The notes: generated by a model not told the origin, from the letters alone. Positions 1 to 9,143 are shown, counted from the stretch's first letter. The stretch: 40,400 bases of DNA from an uncultured Bacteroidota bacterium (GCA_903824755.1 CAIJXW010000073.1:1-40400), one strand, 5' to 3'. Numbers and translations are program-made.

Positions 1-89
1 CCTTCTTCACTTGCCAAACGATTAACATAAACCTTTAGATCTTTGCTAACTTTAAATTGATGCCCTGCTATCTCTACGATTGCGTACAT
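1..89 (-). CDS. rplU: 50S ribosomal protein bL21, N-terminal part (runs off window start)
   Basis: Reverse complement reads MYAIVEIAGHQFKVSKDLKVYVNRLASEEG, matching the conserved bL21 N-terminus; start ATG at 89-87. Confidence 0.88.
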   Translation of the reverse strand, partial: MYAIVEIAGHQFKVSKDLKVYVNRLASEE

Positions 90-344
90 AACAATGATGT
101 TTAGTTAATTTTTAAGTCTGCAAATATAGTACAATTTTTTTAACCTGCAATCCCAACCCTAAAAATAATTTTTTTAGAAAAAATACTTTGTTAAGATTAG
201 AAAACTTATAATAAATAACACAAAAAAGTGTTAAACTATATAAATCATAGTGTTTTTTAATAAAAAAAAGTACTTTTGAAGTAACAAATTCAGACAGTAA
301 TAGTCTGAAATTAAAAAAAATAGAAAATAAATTTATTAATCTTT

Positions 345-1673
345 ATGAAAAATTCATTAATGGCTTTAAGTTCAATGCTTATGCTTGGCGGAGTTGCTTC
401 TGCCCAAAAGGTAGCTTTTGAAGAATACAATTTAGACAATGGAATGCACGTAATCCTGCATAACGATCCGTCTGCACCTGTAATTATTACTTCGGTAATG
501 TATCATGTAGGTTCAAAAAATGAAAATCCAGATCGTACTGGTTTTGCCCATTTCTTTGAGCACCTTCTATTTGAAGGAACTGAAAACATAAAACGTGGCG
601 AGTGGTTCAAAATCGTAACTTCAAACGGAGGGACAAACAACGCCAACACATCTGATGACAGAACCTACTATTTTGAAGTATTTCCTTCAAATAATCTAGA
701 GCTTGGTCTTTGGATGGAATCAGAAAGATTGTTGCACCCTATCATTAACCAAATTGGTGTTGACACTCAAAATGAGGTAGTTAAAGAAGAAAAAAGACTT
801 CGCGTTGACAATCAGCCGTATGGTAATTTGATTGCCGAAGTAAAGAAAAACATGTTTACAAACCACCCTTACCGCTGGGCAACTATTGGTTCTATGGAAC
901 ATCTGGACGCTTCAACATTGGAAGAATTTCAGGCCTTTAACAAAAAATTCTATGTTCCAAATAATGCCGTGCTCGTGGTTGCAGGAGATTTGAACGATAT
1001 TCCGAAAACCAAAGAATGGATTAATAAATATTTCGGCGTCATTCCAAGAGGAGCAGACATCGAAAGAAAAACTTTTGTTGAGGCTCCAATCACCGAAACT
1101 ATCAAAGCCACCTATCAAGACCCAAATATTCAAAAACCAATGGTAGTTGCTTCCTATAGAACACCCTCTATGAAAACGCGTGACGCTAGAGTTTTGGATA
1201 TGATTTCTACTGTTTTGAGTGATGGAAAAAGTTCTCGTTTATACAAAAAAATTGTAGATGACAAGAAAATGGCACTACAAATAGGTGCGTTTAGTTATAG
1301 CCAAGAAGACTATGGAATGTATATTCTATATGGTATGCCTCAAGGTGAAAACACTGCCGAAGGAATTATCAAAGAAGTTGATGAAGAAATTGTAAAACTT
1401 CAAACAGAATTACTTAACGATAAAGAAATGGAGAAATTGAAAAATAAATATGAAAACAATTATGTCAACGGAAACGCAAGTGTTGAAGGAATTGCCGAAA
1501 ATTTAGCTTCTTTCTACCTATTATATGGTGACGTAAATTTGATAAATACCGAAATAGAAATGTATCGTTCTATCACAGCAACAGAAATTAGAGACATCGC
1601 AAAAAAATATCTAAATCCAAATCAACGTTTGATTTTAGATTATGTTCCATCAAAAGACAAAGCTCAAAACTAA
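345..1673 (+). CDS. M16 family zinc metallopeptidase (secreted/periplasmic), catalytic subunit
   Basis: Signal peptide plus inverted zinc motif HxxEH (HFFEHLLFEGT) and downstream E (NEVVKEEKR). Confidence 0.92.
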   Translation: MKNSLMALSSMLMLGGVASAQKVAFEEYNLDNGMHVILHNDPSAPVIITSVMYHVGSKNENPDRTGFAHFFEHLLFEGTENIKRGEWFKIVTSNGGTNNANTSDDRTYYFEVFPSNNLELGLWMESERLLHPIINQIGVDTQNEVVKEEKRLRVDNQPYGNLIAEVKKNMFTNHPYRWATIGSMEHLDASTLEEFQAFNKKFYVPNNAVLVVAGDLNDIPKTKEWINKYFGVIPRGADIERKTFVEAPITETIKATYQDPNIQKPMVVASYRTPSMKTRDARVLDMISTVLSDGKSSRLYKKIVDDKKMALQIGAFSYSQEDYGMYILYGMPQGENTAEGIIKEVDEEIVKLQTELLNDKEMEKLKNKYENNYVNGNASVEGIAENLASFYLLYGDVNLINTEIEMYRSITATEIRDIAKKYLNPNQRLILDYVPSKDKAQN

Positions 1674-1686
1674 GATATCAAAAATT

Positions 1687-3738
1687 ATGAAAAAATCAAT
1701 TATCCTAATATCAAGCTTGTTTTTAACCTTAATTATGCAAGCACAAGACAGAACTCAGCCAAAGCCAGGGCCAGCTCCTGCAATAAATATTAAAAAACCA
1801 GAAACTTTTATGCTCCCTAATGGACTGAAGGTTTTAGTAGTAGAAAACCATAAACTACCAAGAGTTTCCTTTAATTTAAGTCTGGACAATACTCCAACTT
1901 CCGAAGGAAATAAAAAAGGTGTAGATGATTTGACAAGTAGTCTAATCGGGAATGGAAGCATGAAAATCTCAAAAGATGCCTTCAATGAAGAAATTGACTT
2001 TCTTGGTGCCGATATTAATTTTTCTGCTTCGGGAGCATCGGCAAACTGCCTTTCTAAATATTCTGGAAGAATCCTAGAATTGATGGCCGAGGGCGTGTTG
2101 AGTCCCAACTTTACTCAAGAAGAATTTGATAAAGAAAAAGACAAATTAATTGAAGGCTTGAAGACTCAAGAGAAAAGCGTTGCTGCTGTAGCAGGAAGAG
2201 TGCAAAACGTTCTAGCTTATGGGAAAACACACCCTTTTGGTGAATTTCTAAGCGAAACAACAATAAAAAATGTAACTCTTGAAGATGTAGAAAACAATTA
2301 TTATACAAACTTTGTTCCCGAAAACGCCTATTTAGTCGTGATTGGTGATGTGAAAGTAAAAGATGTAAAAAAAGCAATTGAAAAATTATTTGGATCTTGG
2401 GCAAAAGCATTGGCACCAAAACTAGCCTATACTGAACCGAAAAATGTTCAATATACACAAATCAATTTTGTAGATATGCCAAATGCTGTTCAGTCAGAAA
2501 TAGCGTTGCAAAATACTGTGAATTTGAGAATGACCGACAAGGATTATTTTGCTGCAATCGTTGCAAATCAAATTCTAGGAGGTGATTTTAATAGCTACCT
2601 GAACATGAATCTTCGGGAGGCTCATGGTTGGACTTATGGGGCAAGATCAAGCATTGGCGGAAGCAAATATGTTACTACTTTCAAGGCATCTACTCAAGTG
2701 AGAAATGCCGTGACTGATAGTGCGGTAGTAGAGTTTTTTAAAGAAATTAAAAAAATTCGTACCGAAAAAGTTTCAGATGAAGTATTAAATAATGTTAAAG
2801 CGGGTTATATTGGAAAATTTGTTATGCAAATCGAAAAGCCTCAAACCGTGGCGGGTTATGCATTGCGAATCAAAACGCAAGGACTTCCAGAAGATTTTTA
2901 TGAAAATTATATCAAAAACATTAATGCTGTTACTGCTGACGATGTGTTGGCTGCTGCCAAAAAATATTTTCTTGAAGAAAATATTCGTGTGATAATTGTT
3001 GGAAAAGGAAGTGAAGTAATTCCTGGTTTGGAAAAAACAAAAATTCCAATCTTTTATTTTGATAAATACGGAAACCCAACAGACAAGCCTGTGATGAAAA
3101 AACCAGTTCCTGCAGGAGTAACTTCAAAAACAGTATTTGATAATTATTTTGCTGCAATAGGAGGAGAAAAAGCAGTTGCTGGCGTAAAATCAATTTTTGC
3201 TTCTGGGACTGCAACAATCGCTCAAGCACCAGCACCAATTAATTTTGTTTCCAAAAAAGATGCAAAAGGAAAAATTATGATTTCAATTTCTATGGAAGGA
3301 ATGGGCGAATTGTCAAAACAAGTGTTAAATGAAAAAGGCGGTTATGCAACTCAACAAGGACAAAGAAAAGACCTTACTGCCGATGAATTTGCTGAGAAAA
3401 AAGTGTCTGCTTCAACATTTGAAGAGCTATTGCTGGCAAAAAATAGTGCGGTAGTTCTAGACGGAATAGAATCGCTTAACGGAACAGATGCCTATGTTAT
3501 AAAAAACGGAAAATCAACCTATTATTATGATGTGAAAACAGGTTTGAAAATCTCTGAAGCAAAAACTATTGAAAACGGAGATAAGAAGATGACAGTAGTA
3601 ACAAGCTATTCAGATTATAGAGCAGTGAAAGGAATAAAAGTTCCTTTTCAAATGATAATAAATCAAGGAATGGAATTGGACTTTAAGATGACCGATGTTA
3701 AAATAAACGAAGGAGTTTCTGAAGCAGATTTTCAATAA
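1687..3738 (+). CDS. M16 family peptidase-like protein, non-catalytic partner (start corrected from 1642)
   Basis: M16-like fold sequence (LPNGLKVLVVENHKLPRVSFNL...) without HxxEH; the ATG at 1687 begins a signal peptide MKKSIILISSLFLTLIMQAQ. Confidence 0.88.
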   Translation: MKKSIILISSLFLTLIMQAQDRTQPKPGPAPAINIKKPETFMLPNGLKVLVVENHKLPRVSFNLSLDNTPTSEGNKKGVDDLTSSLIGNGSMKISKDAFNEEIDFLGADINFSASGASANCLSKYSGRILELMAEGVLSPNFTQEEFDKEKDKLIEGLKTQEKSVAAVAGRVQNVLAYGKTHPFGEFLSETTIKNVTLEDVENNYYTNFVPENAYLVVIGDVKVKDVKKAIEKLFGSWAKALAPKLAYTEPKNVQYTQINFVDMPNAVQSEIALQNTVNLRMTDKDYFAAIVANQILGGDFNSYLNMNLREAHGWTYGARSSIGGSKYVTTFKASTQVRNAVTDSAVVEFFKEIKKIRTEKVSDEVLNNVKAGYIGKFVMQIEKPQTVAGYALRIKTQGLPEDFYENYIKNINAVTADDVLAAAKKYFLEENIRVIIVGKGSEVIPGLEKTKIPIFYFDKYGNPTDKPVMKKPVPAGVTSKTVFDNYFAAIGGEKAVAGVKSIFASGTATIAQAPAPINFVSKKDAKGKIMISISMEGMGELSKQVLNEKGGYATQQGQRKDLTADEFAEKKVSASTFEELLLAKNSAVVLDGIESLNGTDAYVIKNGKSTYYYDVKTGLKISEAKTIENGDKKMTVVTSYSDYRAVKGIKVPFQMIINQGMELDFKMTDVKINEGVSEADFQ

Positions 3739-3755
3739 ACATAATTTAATAATTC

Positions 3756-3789
3756 AAAAAAGCTATCTGAAAAGATAGCTTTTTTTTTG
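3756..3789 (+). terminator. Rho-independent terminator after the M16 pair
   Basis: AGCTATCT-GAAA-AGATAGCT stem followed by a T run. Confidence 0.85.
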
Positions 3790-3873
3790 TTTTTATATTA
3801 TAAAGGAAGAGTGAATTCACTTCAATATTGTTTTTATAAAAATGAATAGGAAGGGAGTATAAAAATTGGATTC

Positions 3874-4440
3874 CTATTTTTTCCAGCGAAGGCTTTCCAT
3901 TAAAACACGCATATCCGATTTGATATAATTAACGGCTGGCATGATTGAATCAAAATTTGGTTTTGCATAAAAATATACAGAACAAGCCACAAAATGTTTT
4001 GTGCTATCAGTAACATAAAACTGTGAATTAGTTGCCGCATTCCCATCAACTTGATAAAACATACCAAAGACTTTATCCGAAGAGTTATTGAACGGTTGCT
4101 CAATTATATCATCGGCTTTGACCACGTGTTCATAGGTTCTTTTTTGTGCGTCACGCAATAAATCCTTAAGATTATTGGCTACTGGCTTGTAGGTTAAATA
4201 CAAAGTAGCCTTCATTTTTGGATAGGTAATTTCAAAATTACAATTTTTGATTTCCTTAATAATTGAATTTGAATTAATGTCAAAAGTAAAAGGACAACTA
4301 TTTTCAAAGTGCAAATAATCTGGCTTTGCGTATTCCAAACTTAAATAGCCCGAAGGTTTCGGGATAACATCATTTTTACAACTAAAAATAAGTATGCAAA
4401 AAGAAACCAAGAAGAATATATTGAAAAGCTTTTTTGACAT
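3874..4440 (-). CDS. gldD: Gliding motility lipoprotein GldD
   Basis: Lipobox-type N-terminus (FCILIFSCKND) and GldD-like VIPKPSGYLSLEYAKPDYLHFENSCPFTFDIN; located by ssb/mutY as in F. johnsoniae. Confidence 0.85.
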   Translation of the reverse strand: MSKKLFNIFFLVSFCILIFSCKNDVIPKPSGYLSLEYAKPDYLHFENSCPFTFDINSNSIIKEIKNCNFEITYPKMKATLYLTYKPVANNLKDLLRDAQKRTYEHVVKADDIIEQPFNNSSDKVFGMFYQVDGNAATNSQFYVTDSTKHFVACSVYFYAKPNFDSIMPAVNYIKSDMRVLMESLRWKK

Positions 4441-4575
4441 AAAGAAAAAATGTAAAAATAATTAATATTAAATCCTTGAAATGTTTTATAAAAAAAGCAT
4501 AAAAATTCAGGAATCAACGGAAAAATCAATTGAACCAAAATTTATATGCTTGAATTATAAAAAGAAACTTTAAAA

Positions 4576-4992
4576 TTAGAAAGAACTGTCGTTGCTTTCT
4601 GAAGAATTTCCGTTTTGATTGTCATATCCTGCACCTTTTCCAGGATCAGAATCTTTTTTTGTAGTCAAAAATGTAAATTCAGTAACTTGAACCTCGGTAG
4701 TATATTTTGTTACCCCGTCTTCGGCTTGCCATTGTCTTGATTTTATTCTTCCTTCAACATAGATTTTATCACCTTTGGCCAAATGTTTTTCGCAAATTTC
4801 TGCCGCTTTGTTTCTGACAACTAGATTGTGCCATTCCGTAGTGTTAATTTTCTCTCCTGTAGTTTTATTTATGTAGGTTTCGTTTGTAGCTAATGGGAAT
4901 CTCCCAATACAATTTCCACCATCAAAATAATGCATTTTCACATCATCTCCCAAATAACCTATCAATAATACTTTGTTTAGTGTTCCGCTCAT
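4576..4992 (-). CDS. ssb: Single-stranded DNA-binding protein (start corrected from 5058)
   Basis: MSGTLNKVLLIGYLGDDVKMHYF...EWHNLVVRNKAAEICEKHLAKGDKIYVEGRIKSRQW, OB-fold SSB. Confidence 0.93.
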   Translation of the reverse strand: MSGTLNKVLLIGYLGDDVKMHYFDGGNCIGRFPLATNETYINKTTGEKINTTEWHNLVVRNKAAEICEKHLAKGDKIYVEGRIKSRQWQAEDGVTKYTTEVQVTEFTFLTTKKDSDPGKGAGYDNQNGNSSESNDSSF

Positions 4993-5035
4993 TTCAATTA
5001 AAAATTTAATGGACAAAAGTACAATTTTTTTTTGA

Positions 5036-6079
5036 TTAAAATTTATAATTATTTTCAATAAAATTATAAATCACAATTGGGAATGGGAATTTGATTAATT
5101 CTTGACGCTCGTAAGTTCCTTCGATGTCCTTTAAAACATGCACTTCCCAAAAGTTTATATGCAAATGTTGATGGGAAAGTTTGTGTGTAATTTTGTTTAG
5201 ATTAAGCCGAAAAACACTTTCGATTTCAGTCGAAAAATGCATATTCTGACGAATACATTCAATAATTTCACTGTCAGGAGTGAATTCAATTGTTTCAATA
5301 TTTGGAAATTCATATAGGTTTTGCCAAATCCCTTTTTCGGTTCTTTTTTGTATCGGAATTCTGCCATTTTGGTCAATAATAATTAGATAATTAATGTGGC
5401 GTTCTTGTATTTTAATTTTTTTTAATTTAACAGGACGTTCTGAAACATTCTTTTTCTGCAAAGCCAAACAGCTATTATTAAAAACACACACGTCACAATT
5501 TGGATTTTTTGGAACACACTGAATAGCTCCAAACTCCATGATAGCTTGATTGAAAAGTGCAGGTTGATTTTTGTCCATTACTTCAAAGGCTGTAGCCGAG
5601 AATTCTTTTTTGGCGGAAGCCAAAGAAATATCAGTTGGAATATCAAAATAACGAGACAAAACCCGAAAAACATTTCCATCAACAACTGGAACGGCCTCGT
5701 CATAGGCAAAAGAAGCTATAGCAGCAGCCGTATATTCTCCTATTCCCTTCAATTTTATTAATTCAATATAGGTATTTGGAAAAATTCCATTTCGTTCAAA
5801 AGCAACAAACTGTGCCGTTTTATGCAAATTTCTGGCTCTAGAATAATAGCCTAAACCTTGCCAAAGTTTCAAAACTTGTTCCTCGGGGGCATTTGCAAGT
5901 TCAAAAACAGTAGGAAAAGTTTCAATAAAATTCAAAAAATAAGGCGTTCCTTGTGCTACTCGCGTTTGTTGAAGTATAATTTCTGAGAGCCAGATGTGGT
6001 AAGGATTTCGAGTATTTCGCCAAGGCAAATCGCGTTTATTATTTAAATACCATTGGGTTAAAGAGTTAGAAAAATTCAT
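5036..6079 (-). CDS. mutY: A/G-specific adenine glycosylase
   Basis: HhH-GPD region (LKGIGEYTAAAIASFAYDEAVPVVDGNVFRVLSR), C-x6-C-x2-C-x5-C Fe-S cluster (CVPKNPNCDVCVFNNSC), C-terminal NUDIX-like region. Confidence 0.95.
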   Translation of the reverse strand: MNFSNSLTQWYLNNKRDLPWRNTRNPYHIWLSEIILQQTRVAQGTPYFLNFIETFPTVFELANAPEEQVLKLWQGLGYYSRARNLHKTAQFVAFERNGIFPNTYIELIKLKGIGEYTAAAIASFAYDEAVPVVDGNVFRVLSRYFDIPTDISLASAKKEFSATAFEVMDKNQPALFNQAIMEFGAIQCVPKNPNCDVCVFNNSCLALQKKNVSERPVKLKKIKIQERHINYLIIIDQNGRIPIQKRTEKGIWQNLYEFPNIETIEFTPDSEIIECIRQNMHFSTEIESVFRLNLNKITHKLSHQHLHINFWEVHVLKDIEGTYERQELIKFPFPIVIYNFIENNYKF

Positions 6080-6138
6080 TGTTATATATTGATTAGCAAA
6101 AGTAAAAATTTATGTTATTAAATTTTAATTGTTTAAGG

Positions 6139-6170
6139 TTGATTAATTGTTTTTTAAATTCATATATTTG
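6139..6170 (+). promoter_or_regulatory. Bacteroidetes-type promoter for HU gene
   Basis: TTG (6139-6141), N21, TATATTTG (6163-6170), fitting TTG-N17-23-TAnnTTTG. Confidence 0.5.
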
Positions 6171-6213
6171 CGAACTCAAAAAAATAGTACAACATATATA
6201 ATTAAGAACAAAA

Positions 6214-6504
6214 ATGACGAAAGCAGATATCGTAGCAAAGATTTCAGAAAGACTAGGTCTTGAGAAAGGAGATGTTCAAGCGACAGTAGAAACATTTATG
6301 GAAGAGGTAAAAAACTCTTTAGAATCAGGAGATAATGTTTATTTAAGAGGTTTTGGAAGTTTTATTGTAAAAACAAGAGCCGAAAAAACAGGTAGAAATA
6401 TCTCCAAAAACACAACAATAAAAATTCCAGCACACAATATTCCCGCATTCAAACCAGCAAAGGTTTTTGTTGAAGGAGTAAAAGCAAATAACGAAACTAA
6501 ATAA
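6214..6504 (+). CDS. HU family DNA-binding protein
   Basis: MTKADIVAKISERLGLEKGDVQATVETFMEEVKNSLESGDNVYLRGFGSFIVKTRAEKTGRNISKNTTIKIPA; canonical HU. Confidence 0.95.
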   Translation: MTKADIVAKISERLGLEKGDVQATVETFMEEVKNSLESGDNVYLRGFGSFIVKTRAEKTGRNISKNTTIKIPAHNIPAFKPAKVFVEGVKANNETK

Positions 6505-6530
6505 TTTAATAATCTTTAAATCTACAAGAC

Positions 6531-6623
6531 ATGCCAAGTGGTAAAAAAAGAAAAAGACATAAGGTAGCAACGCACAAACGTAAAAAAAGAGCGAGAGCTA
6601 ACCGTCACAAAAAGAAAAAGTAG
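6531..6623 (+). CDS. 30-aa Lys/Arg/His-rich basic microprotein (absent from supplied ORF track)
   Basis: ATG at 6531 to TAG at 6621-6623: MPSGKKRKRHKVATHKRKKRARANRHKKKK; between HU and rng, with a terminator hairpin overlapping its stop. Confidence 0.75.
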   Translation: MPSGKKRKRHKVATHKRKKRARANRHKKKK

Positions 6624-6639
6624 TTTAAAACTACTTTTT
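6615..6639 (+). terminator. Hairpin/terminator overlapping the microprotein stop codon
   Basis: AAAAAGTAGTT-TA-AAACTACTTTTT near-perfect inverted repeat ending in T5. Confidence 0.75.
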
Positions 6640-6888
6640 CCATTTTAAAATAATAAGTTCATTGAAATTGAAAATTAGCAATCAGGCCGTAAATAGTTCT
6701 CAGTTATCTGCAAACTAAACGAACAACTAAAACTAATTTTCCCCGGGTTCAATACCTGTTAAAAATATTGTTTAATCCATCCTTACGATTGGATTTTAGT
6801 TTTTGAATAAAAAATTCAGCCCTTTTTTAAAGTCTGAATTTAATTCTGTCTAACTAAAATTTTTAAAGTACGGATAAAAATTTACATT

Positions 6889-8433
6889 GTGAATAAAGAA
6901 TTAATCATCAGATCTAGTTCTGAAGCAGTAGATTTTGCCTTATTAAAAGATGGAAAACTAATTGAATTACACAAACAAGAAGAGACAAGCAATTTTCAAG
7001 TTGGCGATATATTTATTGCCAAAGTTAGAAAACCAGTTGCAGGACTTAACGCTGCTTTTGTAAATGTAGGCTACGAAAAAGATGCCTTCTTACATTATCA
7101 TGATTTAGGACCAAATTTAACTTCCCAATTGAAATTCATTAAACTTGTAAGCGCAGGTAAATTAAAAGATTTCTCCCTAAAAAACTTTCAGTTTGAAAAA
7201 GAAATTGATAAAGACGGAACAGTTTCAGATATTCTGAATCCAAACCAGTCAATTTTAGTACAAGTTGTAAAAGAACCTATCTCTACAAAAGGACCAAGAA
7301 TTAGTTCAGAGCTTTCTCTTGCCGGTAGATATATAGTGCTCGTGCCGTTTTCTGACCGTGTTTCTATTTCACAAAAAATAGAAGAAAAATCAGAAAAAGA
7401 CCGTCTAAAAAAACTTGTACAATCCATCAAACCAAAAGGATTTGGCGTTATTGTTAGAACAGTAGCCGAAGGCAAAAAAATAGCCGAACTAGAAAAAGAC
7501 ATGGAAAATCTGCTCAGCAGATGGACAGCCATGTGTAAAAAATTACCAACCGCACATCATCCTTCAAAAGTATTAGGAGAACTCAACAGAGCTTCCTCAA
7601 TATTAAGAGATGTCTTCAATGATTCCTTCAGTGGAATTCATATTGATGATGAAGAGTTGTATAACGAAACGAAGGACTATTTAGAAGAAATAGCACCCTC
7701 AAAACAATCAATTGTTAAATTTTATCAGTCGAACGATACCCCTATATTTGAAAAATACAATATAGAAAGGCAAATCAAAACTTCATTTGGCAAAACAGTC
7801 TCGATGAGCAAAGGAGCCTACTTGATTATAGAACACACTGAAGCTCTTCACGTTATAGACGTAAACAGCGGAAACCGTTCCAACAAGGCCACCAATCAAG
7901 AAGACACCGCAATGGAAGTAAACATGATAGCCGCTGCCGAAATCGCCAGACAACTTCGTTTGCGTGATATGGGCGGAATTATCGTTGTCGATTTTATCGA
8001 TTTGTCTAATCCAGACAACAGAAAAGTGCTCTATGACTTCCTAAAAGAAGAAATGAGCGATGATAAAGCAAAACACAAAATCTTGCCGCCAAGCAAATTT
8101 GGATTAGTCCAAATAACGCGACAAAGAGTACGGCCAGAAGTAAATATTAAAACTAGAGAAGAAGACCCAAACAATGAAAATGGCGAAATAGAAGCCCCAA
8201 TATTAATCATTGACAGGATCGCTTCCGACCTAGAAAGAATATCAAAAACCCACGAAAATGTCGTTCTAAACGTACACCCATTCGTGGCCGCATACCTTAC
8301 AAAAGGATTTCCATCAATTCGTTTCAAATGGTTTTTAGAACGAAAAAAATGGGTGAAAATCATACCACGTGACGCTTACACGTATTTAGAATATCATTTC
8401 TTTAACAATAAAGGAAAATATATTAAAGATTAA
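6889..8433 (+). CDS. rng: Rne/Rng family ribonuclease (GTG start)
   Basis: S1-like N-terminus (VGDIFIAKVRKPVAGLNAAFVNVGYEKDAFLHYHDL) and catalytic DVNSGN...DFIDL motifs. Confidence 0.94.
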   Translation: MNKELIIRSSSEAVDFALLKDGKLIELHKQEETSNFQVGDIFIAKVRKPVAGLNAAFVNVGYEKDAFLHYHDLGPNLTSQLKFIKLVSAGKLKDFSLKNFQFEKEIDKDGTVSDILNPNQSILVQVVKEPISTKGPRISSELSLAGRYIVLVPFSDRVSISQKIEEKSEKDRLKKLVQSIKPKGFGVIVRTVAEGKKIAELEKDMENLLSRWTAMCKKLPTAHHPSKVLGELNRASSILRDVFNDSFSGIHIDDEELYNETKDYLEEIAPSKQSIVKFYQSNDTPIFEKYNIERQIKTSFGKTVSMSKGAYLIIEHTEALHVIDVNSGNRSNKATNQEDTAMEVNMIAAAEIARQLRLRDMGGIIVVDFIDLSNPDNRKVLYDFLKEEMSDDKAKHKILPPSKFGLVQITRQRVRPEVNIKTREEDPNNENGEIEAPILIIDRIASDLERISKTHENVVLNVHPFVAAYLTKGFPSIRFKWFLERKKWVKIIPRDAYTYLEYHFFNNKGKYIKD

Positions 8434-8436
8434 ATC

Positions 8437-8469
8437 AAAACCGCCTTTTGTGAGATTGGCGGTTTTTTT
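8437..8469 (+). terminator. Rho-independent terminator of rng
   Basis: AAAACCGCC...GGCGGTTTTTTT. Confidence 0.88.
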
Positions 8470-8504
8470 GTGTCCAAAAGTCAACGAGCGATTTATTGAA
8501 ATAA

Positions 8505-8533
8505 CGTCATTGCGAGCAATAAACGAAGCAATC
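8505..8533 (+). repeat. REP-like repeat fragment (GTCATTGCGAGCAATAAACGAAGCAATCT)
   Basis: ATTGC/GCAAT stem with the familiar GTCATTGCGAG...GAAGCAATC core seen in many bacterial genomes (recalled, not searched). Confidence 0.6.
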
Positions 8534-8541
8534 TTTTTTTT

Positions 8542-8620
8542 GGAGCTATTTCCAGCTATTCACTTCAATCTTTATTGTTAAAAAAACAATAAAGGATTTC
8601 CGTTTCTATCTGGGCTAGGG
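8542..8620 (+). repeat. Structured interspersed element, copy 1
   Basis: GGAGCTATTTCCAGCT...AATC-TTTATTGTT-AAAA-AACAATAAA-G-GATT...CGTTTCTATCTGGGCTAGGG; same architecture as 20216-20291. Confidence 0.8.
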
Positions 8621-8638
8621 GATTTGATATATTTAAGA

Positions 8639-9082
8639 TTATTTTCGTTTCCCTGCAAAAAATCGCTTCATTAATTCCGATGACTCCTCTGCCATAACCC
8701 CTCGAACAACAGTAGTTTTTGGGTGCAATTGCGTACCCATTTTCTCAAAACCCCGATGCTCATCACTAGCCCCAAAAACAATTTTCGAAATCTGGCTCCA
8801 ATACAAAGCCCCAGCACACATCTGGCAAGGTTCAAGCGTAACATAGAGCGTGCAGCCCATCAAATATTTACCCCCAAGAAAATTCGCCGCCGAAGTAATG
8901 GCCTGCATTTCTGCATGGGCAGTAACATCGTTCAATAATTCGGTGAGATTGTGGGTTCTAGCAATGATTTTATTATCAATAACAATTAATGCTCCAACAG
9001 GAATTTCGCCTTTTTCAAAAGCAATTTCAGCTTCCTGCAAAGCTTTTTTCATAAAATAGTCGTCGCTGAAAGGATTTTTCAT
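8639..9082 (-). CDS. tadA: tRNA-specific adenosine(34) deaminase TadA (start corrected from 9166)
   Basis: Deaminase motifs HAEMQAI and PCQMCAGAL; MKNPFSDDYFMKKALQEAEIAFEKGEIPVGA. Confidence 0.92.
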   Translation of the reverse strand: MKNPFSDDYFMKKALQEAEIAFEKGEIPVGALIVIDNKIIARTHNLTELLNDVTAHAEMQAITSAANFLGGKYLMGCTLYVTLEPCQMCAGALYWSQISKIVFGASDEHRGFEKMGTQLHPKTTVVRGVMAEESSELMKRFFAGKRK

Positions 9083-9143
9083 ATTTTTCAAAACCCAAAA
9101 AAGGGAATTTTTAAGTTCCCAACAAAAATACAATTTCAAATCG

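Noticed and set aside
720-1133. Antisense ORFs inside the M16 gene, and similar antisense ORFs throughout (e.g. 1755-2108, 7188-7532, 14643-15005, 19126-19404, 35678-36076)
   Set aside because: They lie opposite strongly supported coding genes and have low-complexity or family-less translations typical of codon-bias shadows.
3806-3825. Imperfect palindrome GAAGAGTGAATTCACTTC
   Set aside because: Single occurrence, short, no adjacent regulatory context; treated as chance.
6740-6760. tRNA T-loop-like GGGTTCAATACC upstream of rng
   Set aside because: No acceptor or anticodon arms could be assembled around it; not a tRNA or tmRNA.
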